NCBI RefSeq assembly: GCF_008153345.1
Contig: NZ_CP042818.1
Coordinates: 2,418,001-2,482,000, forward strand
Direction: 5' to 3'
Length of the DNA stretch: 64,000 nt
Source of the DNA: Treponema phagedenis
GTDB taxonomy: Bacteria; Spirochaetota; Spirochaetia; Treponematales; Treponemataceae
Shown here: piece by piece, positions 18,442 through 27,022 of the stretch
Position numbering within the stretch: position 1 is the first letter of the stretch
Layout: every line of letters starts with the position of its first letter
Notes under the pieces: generated by a model
The model's database searches: none
The model's input: only the letters and a program-made list of their open reading frames with translations
Told to the model about the DNA's origin: nothing
Made by a program: the position numbers and the translations under genes

Positions 18442-19938
18442 TTGGATACTTTACTGTTAACCGGTACGCCGTTATCGTTAGATGATGTCTATAGCGTTGC
18501 GTATGACAGACGATCAGTAGAAATTTCTGAAGAAGCAGAAAAAAGAGTCCAAACAGCTCGGCAAATTTTATTTGATATGGCTGCCGAGGGAAAACCGGTG
18601 TACGGTCTTAATCGAGGAGTTGGCTGGAATAAAGACAAAGAATTCGATTCCGAGTTTTTTGCAACGTATAACAGAAACTTGTTAAACAGTCATTGCTTAG
18701 GAGTAAAACCATATCATACGGATGAGCAAGTTCGAGCAATATTATTGCTGCGACTGAATAAAGCTCTCACCGGTCATACCGGTATTTCTGCAGAATTACT
18801 CTATCATTATCGCGATTTCTTAAACTATGGGATACATCCAAAAATACCTATGCGATCCTCAATAGGCGAAGGAGACATTACCACACTCTCTCATATCGGG
18901 CTTGCCTTTATCGGTGAAGAAGATGTTTCCTTCAACGGAGAAACAATGAATTCCCGTGTCGCAATGGAAAAGGTCGGACTTAAACCTGCAAAGCTCGGTC
19001 CAAAAGACGGATTGAGTATTGTATCCTGTAATGCGCAAGGCGAAGCTATGACTGCAATAGTTTTAAAAGAGATTGAGGACGTAATACAAATATCGAATTT
19101 GATTTTTTGTTTGAGTCTTGAGGGGCTTAACGGAGTGGTTCAATCTTTACGGGAAGATGTCAATGCTGTTCGAGGAATCAAAGGACAAATAAAAGCCGCC
19201 AAAATGTGCCGCGAATTTTTAAAGGGAAGCTTTCTTTACGATTTTGATCCTGAAAGAGCTTTGCAGGACCCGTTAAGTTTTCGATGCGCACATGCTGTCA
19301 ACGGAAGTATGTATGATGCAATGGAGTATGTAAAAGAGCAGCTCCTTATCACAATGAATACAACCGATGATAACCCTTGTATCTTAATCGATGAACATAC
19401 GGCCTTTGTAAGTGCAAATTTTGAAATAACCTCATTAGCAATCGGTGTTGAAATGCTCGCTACAGCTTTAAGTCATATCTCAAAAACTTCTTGCTATAGA
19501 ATGATAAAACTTGCAGATCCTGCCTTTACAAAATTGAATAGGTTCTTAACACCGGAGGATGTAAAGACAATTGCCTTTGGCACCATTCAGAAAACATTTA
19601 CAATGCTTGACACTCAAAATAGAGGCTTGGCTAATCCCTCATCAATGGATTTTTATTCTTTGGCCGGCACAATTGAAGATCATGCAAGTAATTTACCCTT
19701 AGCCTGTTATAAAATTTTTCAAATGATTGATAATATCTATTATGTTATCGGAATAGAGGCAATGCACGCTGCACAAGCCATTGACCTGCGGAAAAACTAT
19801 AAACTCGGCGCGGGCACCAAAAAAGCATATGCGCTTATTAGAGAAGTACTTCCTTTCTATAGTGAAGATCGGAACTTGAGTAAAGACATAGAAAAAATCT
19901 ACGAATTTATTAAATCAAAAAAATTATTACATATTTAG
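18442..19938 (+). CDS. Ergothionase-like lyase (MIO-less HAL/PAL homologue)
   Basis: A 498 aa member of the histidine/phenylalanine ammonia-lyase fold. The first conserved block is VYGLNRGVGW. The loop that in true ammonia-lyases reads GASGDLAPLAH and forms the MIO cofactor from Ala-Ser-Gly reads IGEGDITTLSH here (about residues 141-151), so the cyclising serine is missing and the loop is one residue short. MIO-less homologues include the ergothionase characterised from Treponema denticola, which eliminates trimethylamine from ergothioneine to give thiourocanate. The next gene, 13 bases on, is a BCCT carrier for trimethylammonium compounds, which supports that role. The start is TTG, chosen for AAGGAGG nine bases upstream; no ATG competes. 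Identity to ergothionase was not tested by alignment. Confidence 0.75.
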   Translation: MDTLLLTGTPLSLDDVYSVAYDRRSVEISEEAEKRVQTARQILFDMAAEGKPVYGLNRGVGWNKDKEFDSEFFATYNRNLLNSHCLGVKPYHTDEQVRAILLLRLNKALTGHTGISAELLYHYRDFLNYGIHPKIPMRSSIGEGDITTLSHIGLAFIGEEDVSFNGETMNSRVAMEKVGLKPAKLGPKDGLSIVSCNAQGEAMTAIVLKEIEDVIQISNLIFCLSLEGLNGVVQSLREDVNAVRGIKGQIKAAKMCREFLKGSFLYDFDPERALQDPLSFRCAHAVNGSMYDAMEYVKEQLLITMNTTDDNPCILIDEHTAFVSANFEITSLAIGVEMLATALSHISKTSCYRMIKLADPAFTKLNRFLTPEDVKTIAFGTIQKTFTMLDTQNRGLANPSSMDFYSLAGTIEDHASNLPLACYKIFQMIDNIYYVIGIEAMHAAQAIDLRKNYKLGAGTKKAYALIREVLPFYSEDRNLSKDIEKIYEFIKSKKLLHI

Positions 19939-19951
19939 GAGATAGTAATTT

Positions 19952-21496
19952 ATGGCAGAGAATCAAAAAAAAGAAATAAGATGGGCAGTGTTTATACCTG
20001 CACTTGCATTTGTGTTAATCGCCGCAATCACCGGAATTGTCAGCAATGAAACCCTTACCAGTGTATCAAATAGTTTTTTTGCCTGGTCACTTGAAAGTTT
20101 TGGGTGGTTATACCAGATAACACTGATCGCAGTACTTATCATTACCTGTGTAATTATGTTTTCAAAATTGGGAAGTGTTAGAATCGGCGGAAAGGATGCA
20201 AAACCAAAATACTCGTTTGGTACATGGTTTGCCATGACTCTAACCGGCGGTGTTGCAACAGGTATTGTAACATGGGGAGTAAACGAACCAATTATTTATT
20301 TGGGAAATATCTGGGGAGAACTTGATGCGGTTGGAATTACTCCCGGCACACCTGAAGCAGCACGATTTGCTATGGGTAGATGTTTTTATAATTGGACATT
20401 TATTCCCTATGCTATTTATGCACTTGCAGGTGTTGTTGTTGCCTATGTGTATTTTAATAAAAAACAGCAGTTAAATGTAACATCAACATTGGAGCCTCTC
20501 TTTGGAGAAAAAATTAAAAAAGGCATCATCGCTAATATTATTGATACCCTATCCATGTTAGCAATTGCAATAGGGCTATGTACTGCTCTTACAATGTGCA
20601 TAACGCTTATAACAACCGGACTAAATGCCTCGTATGGAGTAACAAATAATTTAAAACTATTTGTAATAGTCGGCGTTTTAATTGTTGCAATGTTTACTTT
20701 ATCTTCTTATGTAGGATTGGACAACGGTCTAAAAAAACTTGCAGGCATTAATGCATATTTTTATTACGGGTTATTACTCTTATTGCTGGTAACAGGGCCA
20801 ACCCTCTACATTGTAAGAAACACTACGGCCGGAATGGCGGTATGGCTTGATAAGTTTTGGCTATGGGGATTAGATCCGATTGATATCGGCGGCGCTCCGC
20901 TTACACGTTCATGGACATTATTTGACTTCGCATTTTGGGTTGCCTATGCACCGGTAACGGGAATTTTTCTTGGTCAAATTTCTTATGGAAGAACAATTCG
21001 GGAATGTTTAATTGTAAACCTTGTATTACCATCCGTATTCGGCATTATCTGGTTCGGCGTCTGGGGCAGTACTGCAATGAATATGCAATTAACCGGACAG
21101 CTTGACCTGGTTGCAATCATTCAGAATTCAAATGCGGTTATGGGCTTATTTGAGTTTATAAAAAACATGCCTCTGGCCGTAATACTTGTTCCCGTCAACC
21201 TATTTGTTATCTTAATATCATTTGTAACTGCGGCTGATGCAACTGCAAATAATGTTGCTTCCATGTGTATTAAAAACATACCAATCGGTTCAGAAGCACC
21301 GCGATATTTAAAAGCTCTTTGGGGCATAATCATAGGCATTATCGCTATCGTAATGGCAGCTTTTGGCGGCGGCGAGCAAGGTGTTGCAGGAGTTAAATCA
21401 CTGGCAGCTGCCGGCGGATTTATAGTGCTATTTATTTTTATACTGCAAGTCATATCCGCAGTAAAAATGTTCTTTGTCGACAAAATAGTTGAATAA
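19952..21496 (+). CDS. BCCT-family betaine/carnitine/choline-type transporter
   Basis: A 514 aa, twelve-span carrier of the betaine-choline-carnitine family. Marker segments: TGIVTWGVNEPIIYLG (the glycine-rich unwound helix plus GVNEP) and FWVAYAPVTGIFLGQIS followed by YGRTIREC, matching the signature helix of BetP/CaiT. In that helix the second Trp of the WxxW pair seen in betaine carriers appears as Tyr, which may reflect another ligand. It lies 13 bases after the lyase with AGGAGATAG as ribosome-binding site and clearly forms a two-gene operon. Ergothioneine, a histidine betaine, is the likely substrate by context. Confidence 0.9.
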   Translation: MAENQKKEIRWAVFIPALAFVLIAAITGIVSNETLTSVSNSFFAWSLESFGWLYQITLIAVLIITCVIMFSKLGSVRIGGKDAKPKYSFGTWFAMTLTGGVATGIVTWGVNEPIIYLGNIWGELDAVGITPGTPEAARFAMGRCFYNWTFIPYAIYALAGVVVAYVYFNKKQQLNVTSTLEPLFGEKIKKGIIANIIDTLSMLAIAIGLCTALTMCITLITTGLNASYGVTNNLKLFVIVGVLIVAMFTLSSYVGLDNGLKKLAGINAYFYYGLLLLLLVTGPTLYIVRNTTAGMAVWLDKFWLWGLDPIDIGGAPLTRSWTLFDFAFWVAYAPVTGIFLGQISYGRTIRECLIVNLVLPSVFGIIWFGVWGSTAMNMQLTGQLDLVAIIQNSNAVMGLFEFIKNMPLAVILVPVNLFVILISFVTAADATANNVASMCIKNIPIGSEAPRYLKALWGIIIGIIAIVMAAFGGGEQGVAGVKSLAAAGGFIVLFIFILQVISAVKMFFVDKIVE

Positions 21497-21501
21497 AATA
21501 T

Positions 21502-21536
21502 ACGGCGAATCACAGCTTGATTCGCCGTAATCTTTT
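21502..21536 (+). terminator. Terminator of the ergothionase-BCCT operon
   Basis: ACGGCGAATCA pairs with TGATTCGCCGT around CAGCT, followed by AATCTTTTT. It closes the two-gene transcription unit. Confidence 0.8.
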
Positions 21537-21599
21537 TGTGTGAATGTTTATATTTTTTTGATATCTTTAATTAGGTTTTAATTTATTCAACACAAAGCA

Positions 21600-22270
21600 T
21601 AAAAAAATTTTATAAAACTAACCTACAAGTTTTAAAACGCCCTGTTATAAAAAGAGTCCGACACAACGGTTTGGTTTTGCCGTCCATGGCAAAACCAAAC
21701 CTGCGAGTTTTAAAGCTTTGCAATCTGTCTTGCTTTAAAACATCGCTGCTGCGTGGAACCACGGGCGTCCGTGCCCGTTCTGAGTTTTGCCGTCCGTGGC
21801 AAAACCAAACCTGCGAGTTTTAAAGCTTTGCAATCTGTCTTGCTTTAAAACATCGCTGCTGCGTGGAACCACGGGCGTCCGTGCCCGTTCTGAGTTTTGC
21901 CGTCCGTGGCAAAAACTAAACCTGCGAGTTTTAAAGCTTTGCAATCTGTCTTGCTTTAAAACATCGCTGCTGCGTGGAACCACGGGCGTCCGTGCCCGTT
22001 CTGAGTTTTGCCGTCCGTGGCAAAATTAATACCTATGAGTTTGATAACGGTGGGCAAACTTACCATAGGCACGGGCGAACCGTAGAATTTCTACCTTTGG
22101 TTCGCCTACGAGTTTTGCCTGTTTGCAATAAGGGGTCAGGCAAAACATCGTTCGGAATTAGGCACGGGCGAGTAATTTACCATAGGCAAAAATGGAACTC
22201 GCGAATTTTTCTGCCCTTTTTTGATCAAGCAGAAAAAACATCGCTGCTACGTGCAACCGCGGGCATCCGT
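21600..22270 (+). repeat. Tandem R1 array, three ~110 bp units plus variant hairpins
   Basis: Units start at about 21701, 21811 and 21922 and are nearly identical. Each contains GCGAG, a TTTTAAAGC/GCTTTAAAA hairpin, the linker ATCGCTGCTGCGTGGAACC, ACGGGC/GCCCGT around GTCCGT, then TTTTGCC/GGCAAAA around GTCCGT. Beyond 22040 come variants with other stems: GCGAACC/GGTTCGC (22075-22106), GTTTTGCCTG/CAGGCAAAAC (about 22113-22147) and TTTTTCTGC/GCAGAAAAA (about 22206-22238), each set in the same kind of flanks, with MITE core pieces (TTACCATAGG) between. Short reading frames across it are by-products of the repeats. Confidence 0.85.
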
Positions 22271-22405
22271 GGCTGTTACCACCCTCCCTGCCCTATCAGC
22301 TGAAAGGTTGCAAATGCAAACTATTAAAGGGTGAAATGTAAAAATTTTCTCGGTTTTTATTGCGTTTTGTAATAAATTATGGTGTAATAGATTGAGGAGC
22401 TTATA

Positions 22406-23353
22406 GTGCAAAAGAAACTAAAAGAGGCAAAAGGAAAGAGGCATTTTTTTGATGAGAGTTTTGAGCTCGCGCTTTTATCTTTACCCACAACCATTTGGTA
22501 TTTTCTTTTTTCATTTTTACCGATGTTCGGGGTAATTATTGCTTTTAAAAATTATCGCATTTTCGGACCGGGGTTTATCGGCAATCTTATTAAAAGTAAA
22601 TGGGTAGGTTTTGACAATTTTGCCTTTTTGTTTAAAACAAAAAACGCATGGCTGATTGTACGGAATACCCTTGGATTTAACGCTATTTTTATTGTACTCG
22701 GCATTGTTATTCCGATAAGCCTTGCGGTGCTGCTTAGCCTTTTATATAATCAGCGCCTTGGAAAAATTTACCAAACCATGATGTTTTTGCCGCATTTTTT
22801 ATCATGGGTTGTAGTCAGTTATTTTTTATATGCTTTTTTGAATGCACAAAACGGGCTTTTTAATCATCTGATAGTCAAGTACGGCGGAACTCCCATTCAA
22901 TGGTATGCGGAAAAAGCCTATTGGCCTTGGATTCTTATTTTTATGAGTGTATGGAAGGGAATGGGGTACGGCACGGTTATGTATTTAGCGGCAATTACCG
23001 GCATTGACAAAAGTTTATACGAGGCGGCGTATTTGGACGGCGCTTCACGATGGCAAGGCGTAAAGTATATTACCATTCCTTCACTTAAATCCTTGGTGAT
23101 AATCCTTTTTATCATGTCTTTAGGCGGTATTTTCCGGGCAGATTTCGGACTTTTTTATCAGGTACCGATGAACTCCGCCTTTTTGTACGATATTACCACC
23201 GTATTTGACACCTATGTGTATCGGGCAATCGGTACGGTCAATATCGGGATGAGTGCGGCAGCTGCCTTTTTTCAGTCAATTATGGGTTTTATTCTTATTT
23301 TCAGCTCAAACTTTCTTATCCGAAAGCTTGACCGGAATGCAGCACTGTTTTAA
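22406..23353 (+). CDS. Sugar ABC transporter permease 1 (LplB-type)
   Basis: A 315 aa inner-membrane permease with six predicted spans, the usual MalF-like N-terminal segment (TTIWYFLFSFLPMFGVIIAFKNY) shortened as in the LplB/YtcP group, and the EAA loop YEAAYLDGASRWQGVKYITIP (the site that contacts the ATPase). The start is GTG, preceded by GAGGAG. It heads an operon with a second permease 14 bases on and a lipoprotein binding protein. No ATPase gene is in the cluster, so a shared MsmK/UgpC-type ATPase elsewhere must serve it. The substrate is probably a mannose-containing oligosaccharide, judged from the GH130 gene. Confidence 0.9.
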   Translation: MQKKLKEAKGKRHFFDESFELALLSLPTTIWYFLFSFLPMFGVIIAFKNYRIFGPGFIGNLIKSKWVGFDNFAFLFKTKNAWLIVRNTLGFNAIFIVLGIVIPISLAVLLSLLYNQRLGKIYQTMMFLPHFLSWVVVSYFLYAFLNAQNGLFNHLIVKYGGTPIQWYAEKAYWPWILIFMSVWKGMGYGTVMYLAAITGIDKSLYEAAYLDGASRWQGVKYITIPSLKSLVIILFIMSLGGIFRADFGLFYQVPMNSAFLYDITTVFDTYVYRAIGTVNIGMSAAAAFFQSIMGFILIFSSNFLIRKLDRNAALF

Positions 23354-23367
23354 AAACGGAGATCGAT

Positions 23368-24288
23368 GTGAGTATTTTTAGAAAACTGTCAAATGTGGAA
23401 CGCAATAATTATTTACAACCGCCGGCATCTGTTCTGGCGCATCTTCTGTTTTTGCTGTTAGGACTGCTCTGCGTTATTCCCTTTATTTTTGTAATCATCA
23501 TCTCGTTTTCTTCCCCTGCTTCAATACAGGAAGTCGGATACTCGTTTTTTCCAACGGCGTTTTCGCTTGAAGCCTACCGCTATGTGTTTGAAGCAAAAGA
23601 TGTTATTTTCCGCGCATACGGAGTTTCGATTTTTATTACGATTACGGGAACGGCGCTGGGGCTTTTGCTTAATTCTTCTATTGCGTATGCGCTTTCCCGC
23701 CCGAATTTTCGGTATCAAAAGTTTTTTACATTGGTGGTGCTTATCCCGATGTTGTTTAACGGAGGCTTAATCTCTTTTTATTTGATAATGACCAAGTTTT
23801 TGCATTTGAAAGACAGCCTGTTGGCACTTATTTTGCCGTCCGCTGTTTCTTCGTTTTATATCATGGTGCTGCGAACCTTTTTTAAAACCACCATTCCTGA
23901 ATCGATTATTGATTCAGCGCGGATTGACGGGGCGGGACAATTTCATATTTTCTTTAAGATGATTTTACCTATTTCGCTGCCGGCTCTTGCAACAATCGGA
24001 CTCTTTTTAACCTTCGGGTATTGGAACGAGTGGTTTAATGCCCTGCTTTTTATTGAGCAGCCGACTAAGGTGCCGCTCCAAGCCTTGCTTATGAGGATTG
24101 AGCAAAACCTCTCGTTTATTACCGATAACATGAGCATGCTCGGCGGATACGGAAAAACAATTAATCTACCCTCAGAGACAATGAAAATGGCGATAGTGGT
24201 GCTTGTTGCCATGCCCATTGCCTGCGCGTATCCGTTTTTTCAGCGCTATTTTATCAGCGGACTGACAATCGGTTCAATTAAAGGGTGA
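23368..24288 (+). CDS. Sugar ABC transporter permease 2 (LplC/MalG-type)
   Basis: A 306 aa permease, partner of the preceding protein. Six spans are predicted. The EAA loop reads DSARIDGAGQFHIFFKMILP (about residues 190-210), and the C-terminus ends FISGLTIGSIKG, typical of the YtcP/LplC group. The start is GTG at 23368 with a weak GGAG site nine bases upstream. Spacing to the first permease is 14 bases, so they are co-translated subunits of one importer. Confidence 0.9.
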   Translation: MSIFRKLSNVERNNYLQPPASVLAHLLFLLLGLLCVIPFIFVIIISFSSPASIQEVGYSFFPTAFSLEAYRYVFEAKDVIFRAYGVSIFITITGTALGLLLNSSIAYALSRPNFRYQKFFTLVVLIPMLFNGGLISFYLIMTKFLHLKDSLLALILPSAVSSFYIMVLRTFFKTTIPESIIDSARIDGAGQFHIFFKMILPISLPALATIGLFLTFGYWNEWFNALLFIEQPTKVPLQALLMRIEQNLSFITDNMSMLGGYGKTINLPSETMKMAIVVLVAMPIACAYPFFQRYFISGLTIGSIKG

Positions 24289-24404
24289 AATGAAAGACGA
24301 AACAAACAGCCCTGCACAATTTTTTGAAAGAGCTGTTTAACCCCGAAGGGTGCATAATACGCTTCGGTATAGAACAACATAAATAGCATAAGGAGGCTTT
24401 ATTT

Positions 24405-25847
24405 ATGAAGAAAATTCTTGTTGGAATGCTTGCAGCAGCGGCATTATTCGGTTTTATCACTTGCGGTGGCGGAGGCAGCGACAGCAAGGGAAAATTAGTG
24501 TGGTGGACAATAGGCGGTACGCCGAAAGACTTAGCGCCGGTTCTGGATGAGGCAAATAACTATGTGAAAGACAAACTCGGCGGGGCGGCATTTGAAATGA
24601 AATACTCCGATTGGGGCGAGTTTAACGAGAAAATGTCCAAGATTATTAACACGGGCGAGCCCTACGATATCTGCTTTACCTGCTCATGGGCAAACCCCTA
24701 CATACAGAATGCAAAAAACGGTGCCTTTTATCCATTGGATGAATTGCTGGAAACCGAGGCGAAGGACTTAAAAGCCTTTATTCCCGATGTACTTTGGGAC
24801 AGTGCAAAGGTTGACGGAAAAATCTATGCGGTTCCAACCTATAAGGACACCGCTTTTGCACCGTATTGGGCATTTAATAAAGATGACCTTGATGCTCTGA
24901 ATCTTAGAGCGGAAGATTTTGAGTGGAAGCCGAACGAAGAATCTTCGCTTGACAGTATGAGACGGCTTGAAAAAGCTTTTGACGCATATAAAAAAGCAAA
25001 TCCTAACAAATATCCGCTTCAGTTAAACAAAGACGGATGGGCAGGTATGTTCGACGAATTCGATATGCTTACTCCGCCTGTCGGTGTTGCGTTTAGCGAC
25101 AAAAGCGGAAAAATTATCTGCCCGCTTGAAACAAAGGTTTTACAGGATAAATGGGATTTATTGGTAGAATGGAATAAAAAAGGCTATATCAACCCCGATG
25201 CGGCAACCTTGCAGGAAAACATAAAGGTACTCTTCCTCTTTGGCGGACACGGCTTCCCCTATGCGGATGTTGCCTACTGGTCGGGAAATTACCCGTGCAA
25301 GGCAGTTCTTCGCTATAAGCCTTACTTTACCACCGGATCCGCACAGGGCTCAATGAACGCGATATCGGCGCAATCAAAGAATCCCAAAGAAGCGCTTAAA
25401 TTGCTTGAGCTGGTAAACCTTGACCCGAAAGTTCGAAACCTGCTTGCCTACGGTATTGAAGGAAAACATTATAAGAAAACCGGAGACACCTCAATAGAAT
25501 TTATCGACAAAAAATCCTATGACGTTCCCGCTTTCTCGCAAGGAACCTTCTTTACCACCTACACGGTAGACCCCGCTCCGCCTCAAATGTGGAAAGCGGT
25601 ACAAGAGTTTAACCAAAATGTAGAGGGTTCGCCGATACTCGGCTTCAGCTTTGACCCCACTCCGATAGAAACCGAACTTGCCTTGGTAAAAGCGGAATGG
25701 GAAAAATACGATTCCTTTGTGCGGCTCGGTCTTAAATCACGAACAGAGATTTACGACGAAATGATGGCAAACTTAAAAGCAGCCGGTTTGGATAAAATTA
25801 TCGCCGAAGCGCAAAAACAACTTGATGCTTGGAAAGCTGCCCGATAA
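24405..25847 (+). CDS. Sugar-binding lipoprotein, family 1 solute-binding protein
   Basis: A 480 aa extracytoplasmic binding protein. The signal peptide MKKILVGMLAAAALFGFITC ends in a lipobox with Cys at residue 20, followed by a glycine-rich linker. The body has the solute-binding fold (LVWWTIGGTPKDLAPVLDEA near the start; GKIYAVPTYKD) and the C-terminus contains ILGFSFDPTPIETELALV, typical of the DUF3502 tail in LplA-like proteins. AAGGAGG lies ahead of the ATG. It completes the binding-protein-plus-two-permeases importer. Confidence 0.93.
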   Translation: MKKILVGMLAAAALFGFITCGGGGSDSKGKLVWWTIGGTPKDLAPVLDEANNYVKDKLGGAAFEMKYSDWGEFNEKMSKIINTGEPYDICFTCSWANPYIQNAKNGAFYPLDELLETEAKDLKAFIPDVLWDSAKVDGKIYAVPTYKDTAFAPYWAFNKDDLDALNLRAEDFEWKPNEESSLDSMRRLEKAFDAYKKANPNKYPLQLNKDGWAGMFDEFDMLTPPVGVAFSDKSGKIICPLETKVLQDKWDLLVEWNKKGYINPDAATLQENIKVLFLFGGHGFPYADVAYWSGNYPCKAVLRYKPYFTTGSAQGSMNAISAQSKNPKEALKLLELVNLDPKVRNLLAYGIEGKHYKKTGDTSIEFIDKKSYDVPAFSQGTFFTTYTVDPAPPQMWKAVQEFNQNVEGSPILGFSFDPTPIETELALVKAEWEKYDSFVRLGLKSRTEIYDEMMANLKAAGLDKIIAEAQKQLDAWKAAR

Positions 25848-25892
25848 CAGCCGCTTTGCGACACACTTCGGTTAAGCAAATTGCTTACCCGA

Positions 25893-25945
25893 CGCCCTTG
25901 TACAGGGTTTGGAAAAGCGGTGCTTTTGCAAACCCTGCACGCTCT
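25893..25945 (+). terminator. Hairpin terminator behind the binding protein
   Basis: CAGGGTTTG (25903-25911) and AAAAGC (25913-25918) pair with GCTTTT (25922-25927) and CAAACCCTG (25929-25937), giving a long stem with one mismatch. CTCTTTTTAT follows. A smaller TAAGCAA/TTGCTTA repeat precedes it. It may attenuate reading into the GH130 gene. Confidence 0.65.
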
Positions 25946-26029
25946 TTTTATACAAAAGTAAAAAAAACGCAACAAAGTAATTTGTTAAAATAAAAAAGAA
26001 AGATTTTACAGTAAGGAATAAAAATCACT

Positions 26030-27022
26030 ATGGCAAAAATTATCAGTCAAACCGTATCCAATATTCCCTGGGAAGACAAGCCGAACAAGTATCCCTATGC
26101 AATGTGGCGATATTCAAAAAATCCGGTTATTCCCCGCGATGCAACTCCTACTTCAAACAGTATTTTTAACTCTGCTGTGGTTCCCTTTAAGGACGGTTTT
26201 GCCGGCGTATTCCGCTGCGATACCCGCTGCCGCGCAATGAATTTAAATGCGGGATTTAGTAAAGACGGCATCCATTGGGAAATCAATCCCGATCCGATTG
26301 TGTTTGAAGGCGACCCCGAGATAACCGCGTACGAATACCGCTATGACCCGCGCGTTTGTTTTATCGAAGACCGCTACTACATCAGCTGGTGTAATGGCTA
26401 CCACGGGCCGACAATCGGGCTTGCATGGACAAAGGATTTTCAGCACTTTCATCAACTGGAAAATGCCTTTTTACCCTATAACAGAAACGGCGTACTTTTC
26501 CCGCGCAAAATAAACGGCAGATATGCGATGGTCAGCAGACCAAGCGACACCGGACACACCGCCTTCGGAGACATTTTCTATAGCGAAAGTCCCGACCTTG
26601 AGTTTTGGGGCAGACATCGCCATGTGATGGCTCCCTTCCGCGGCAACGATTCGGCATGGCAGTCAACCAAAATAGGCGCAGGCCCTACGCCGATCGAAAC
26701 CGATGAGGGCTGGCTTCTGTTTTATCACGGGGTACTGAATAGCTGTAACGGCTTTGTCTATAGTTTTGGCGCCGCCTTACTTGACTTGGAAAAACCCTGG
26801 AAGGTTTTATACCGCGGGGCTCCGTATCTTATCTCTCCGCAAATGCAGTATGAATGCGTGGGCGATGTGCCGAACGTAACCTTCCCCTGTGCGGCAGTCT
26901 GCGCCCCAGACGGAAGAATTGCAATGTACTACGGCTGTGCGGACACGGTAACAGGGCTTGCCTTTACCACCGCTGAAGAAACTATTCAATTTTTAAAAGA
27001 CAACAACCTGAAGGTGCAATGA
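26030..27022 (+). CDS. GH130 family beta-mannoside phosphorylase
   Basis: A 330 aa five-bladed beta-propeller enzyme of glycoside hydrolase family 130. Recognisable blocks are YKNP-like [11 protein letters not shown] near the N-terminus, [19 protein letters not shown] with the proposed proton-donor Asp, [20 protein letters not shown], and [21 protein letters not shown] with phosphate-contact residues. Family members split beta-1,4-mannosyl bonds (mannosyl-glucose, mannooligosaccharides or mannosyl-GlcNAc) with phosphate. No signal peptide, so it acts in the cytoplasm on what the ABC importer brings in. Its stop overlaps the start of the LacI-type regulator. Exact specificity cannot be read by eye. 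Confidence 0.9.
   Translation: MAKIISQTVSNIPWEDKPNKYPYAMWRYSKNPVIPRDATPTSNSIFNSAVVPFKDGFAGVFRCDTRCRAMNLNAGFSKDGIHWEINPDPIVFEGDPEITAYEYRYDPRVCFIEDRYYISWCNGYHGPTIGLAWTKDFQHFHQLENAFLPYNRNGVLFPRKINGRYAMVSRPSDTGHTAFGDIFYSESPDLEFWGRHRHVMAPFRGNDSAWQSTKIGAGPTPIETDEGWLLFYHGVLNSCNGFVYSFGAALLDLEKPWKVLYRGAPYLISPQMQYECVGDVPNVTFPCAAVCAPDGRIAMYYGCADTVTGLAFTTAEETIQFLKDNNLKVQ

Noticed and set aside
18442-19938. Histidine ammonia-lyase (hutH) annotation
   Set aside because: The MIO-forming Ala-Ser-Gly is missing and no other hut gene is nearby; the BCCT neighbour points to a trimethylammonium substrate.
21701-22021. CRISPR array
   Set aside because: The repeated units are about 110 bases, adjacent and internally palindromic, with no alternating unique spacers and no cas genes in the window.
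21735-22303. Short open frames across the R1 array on both strands (about 80-110 codons)
   Set aside because: They repeat the same peptide because the DNA is repeated, have no consistent ribosome-binding sites, and change frame with the repeat units; the hairpin structure explains the sequence better.
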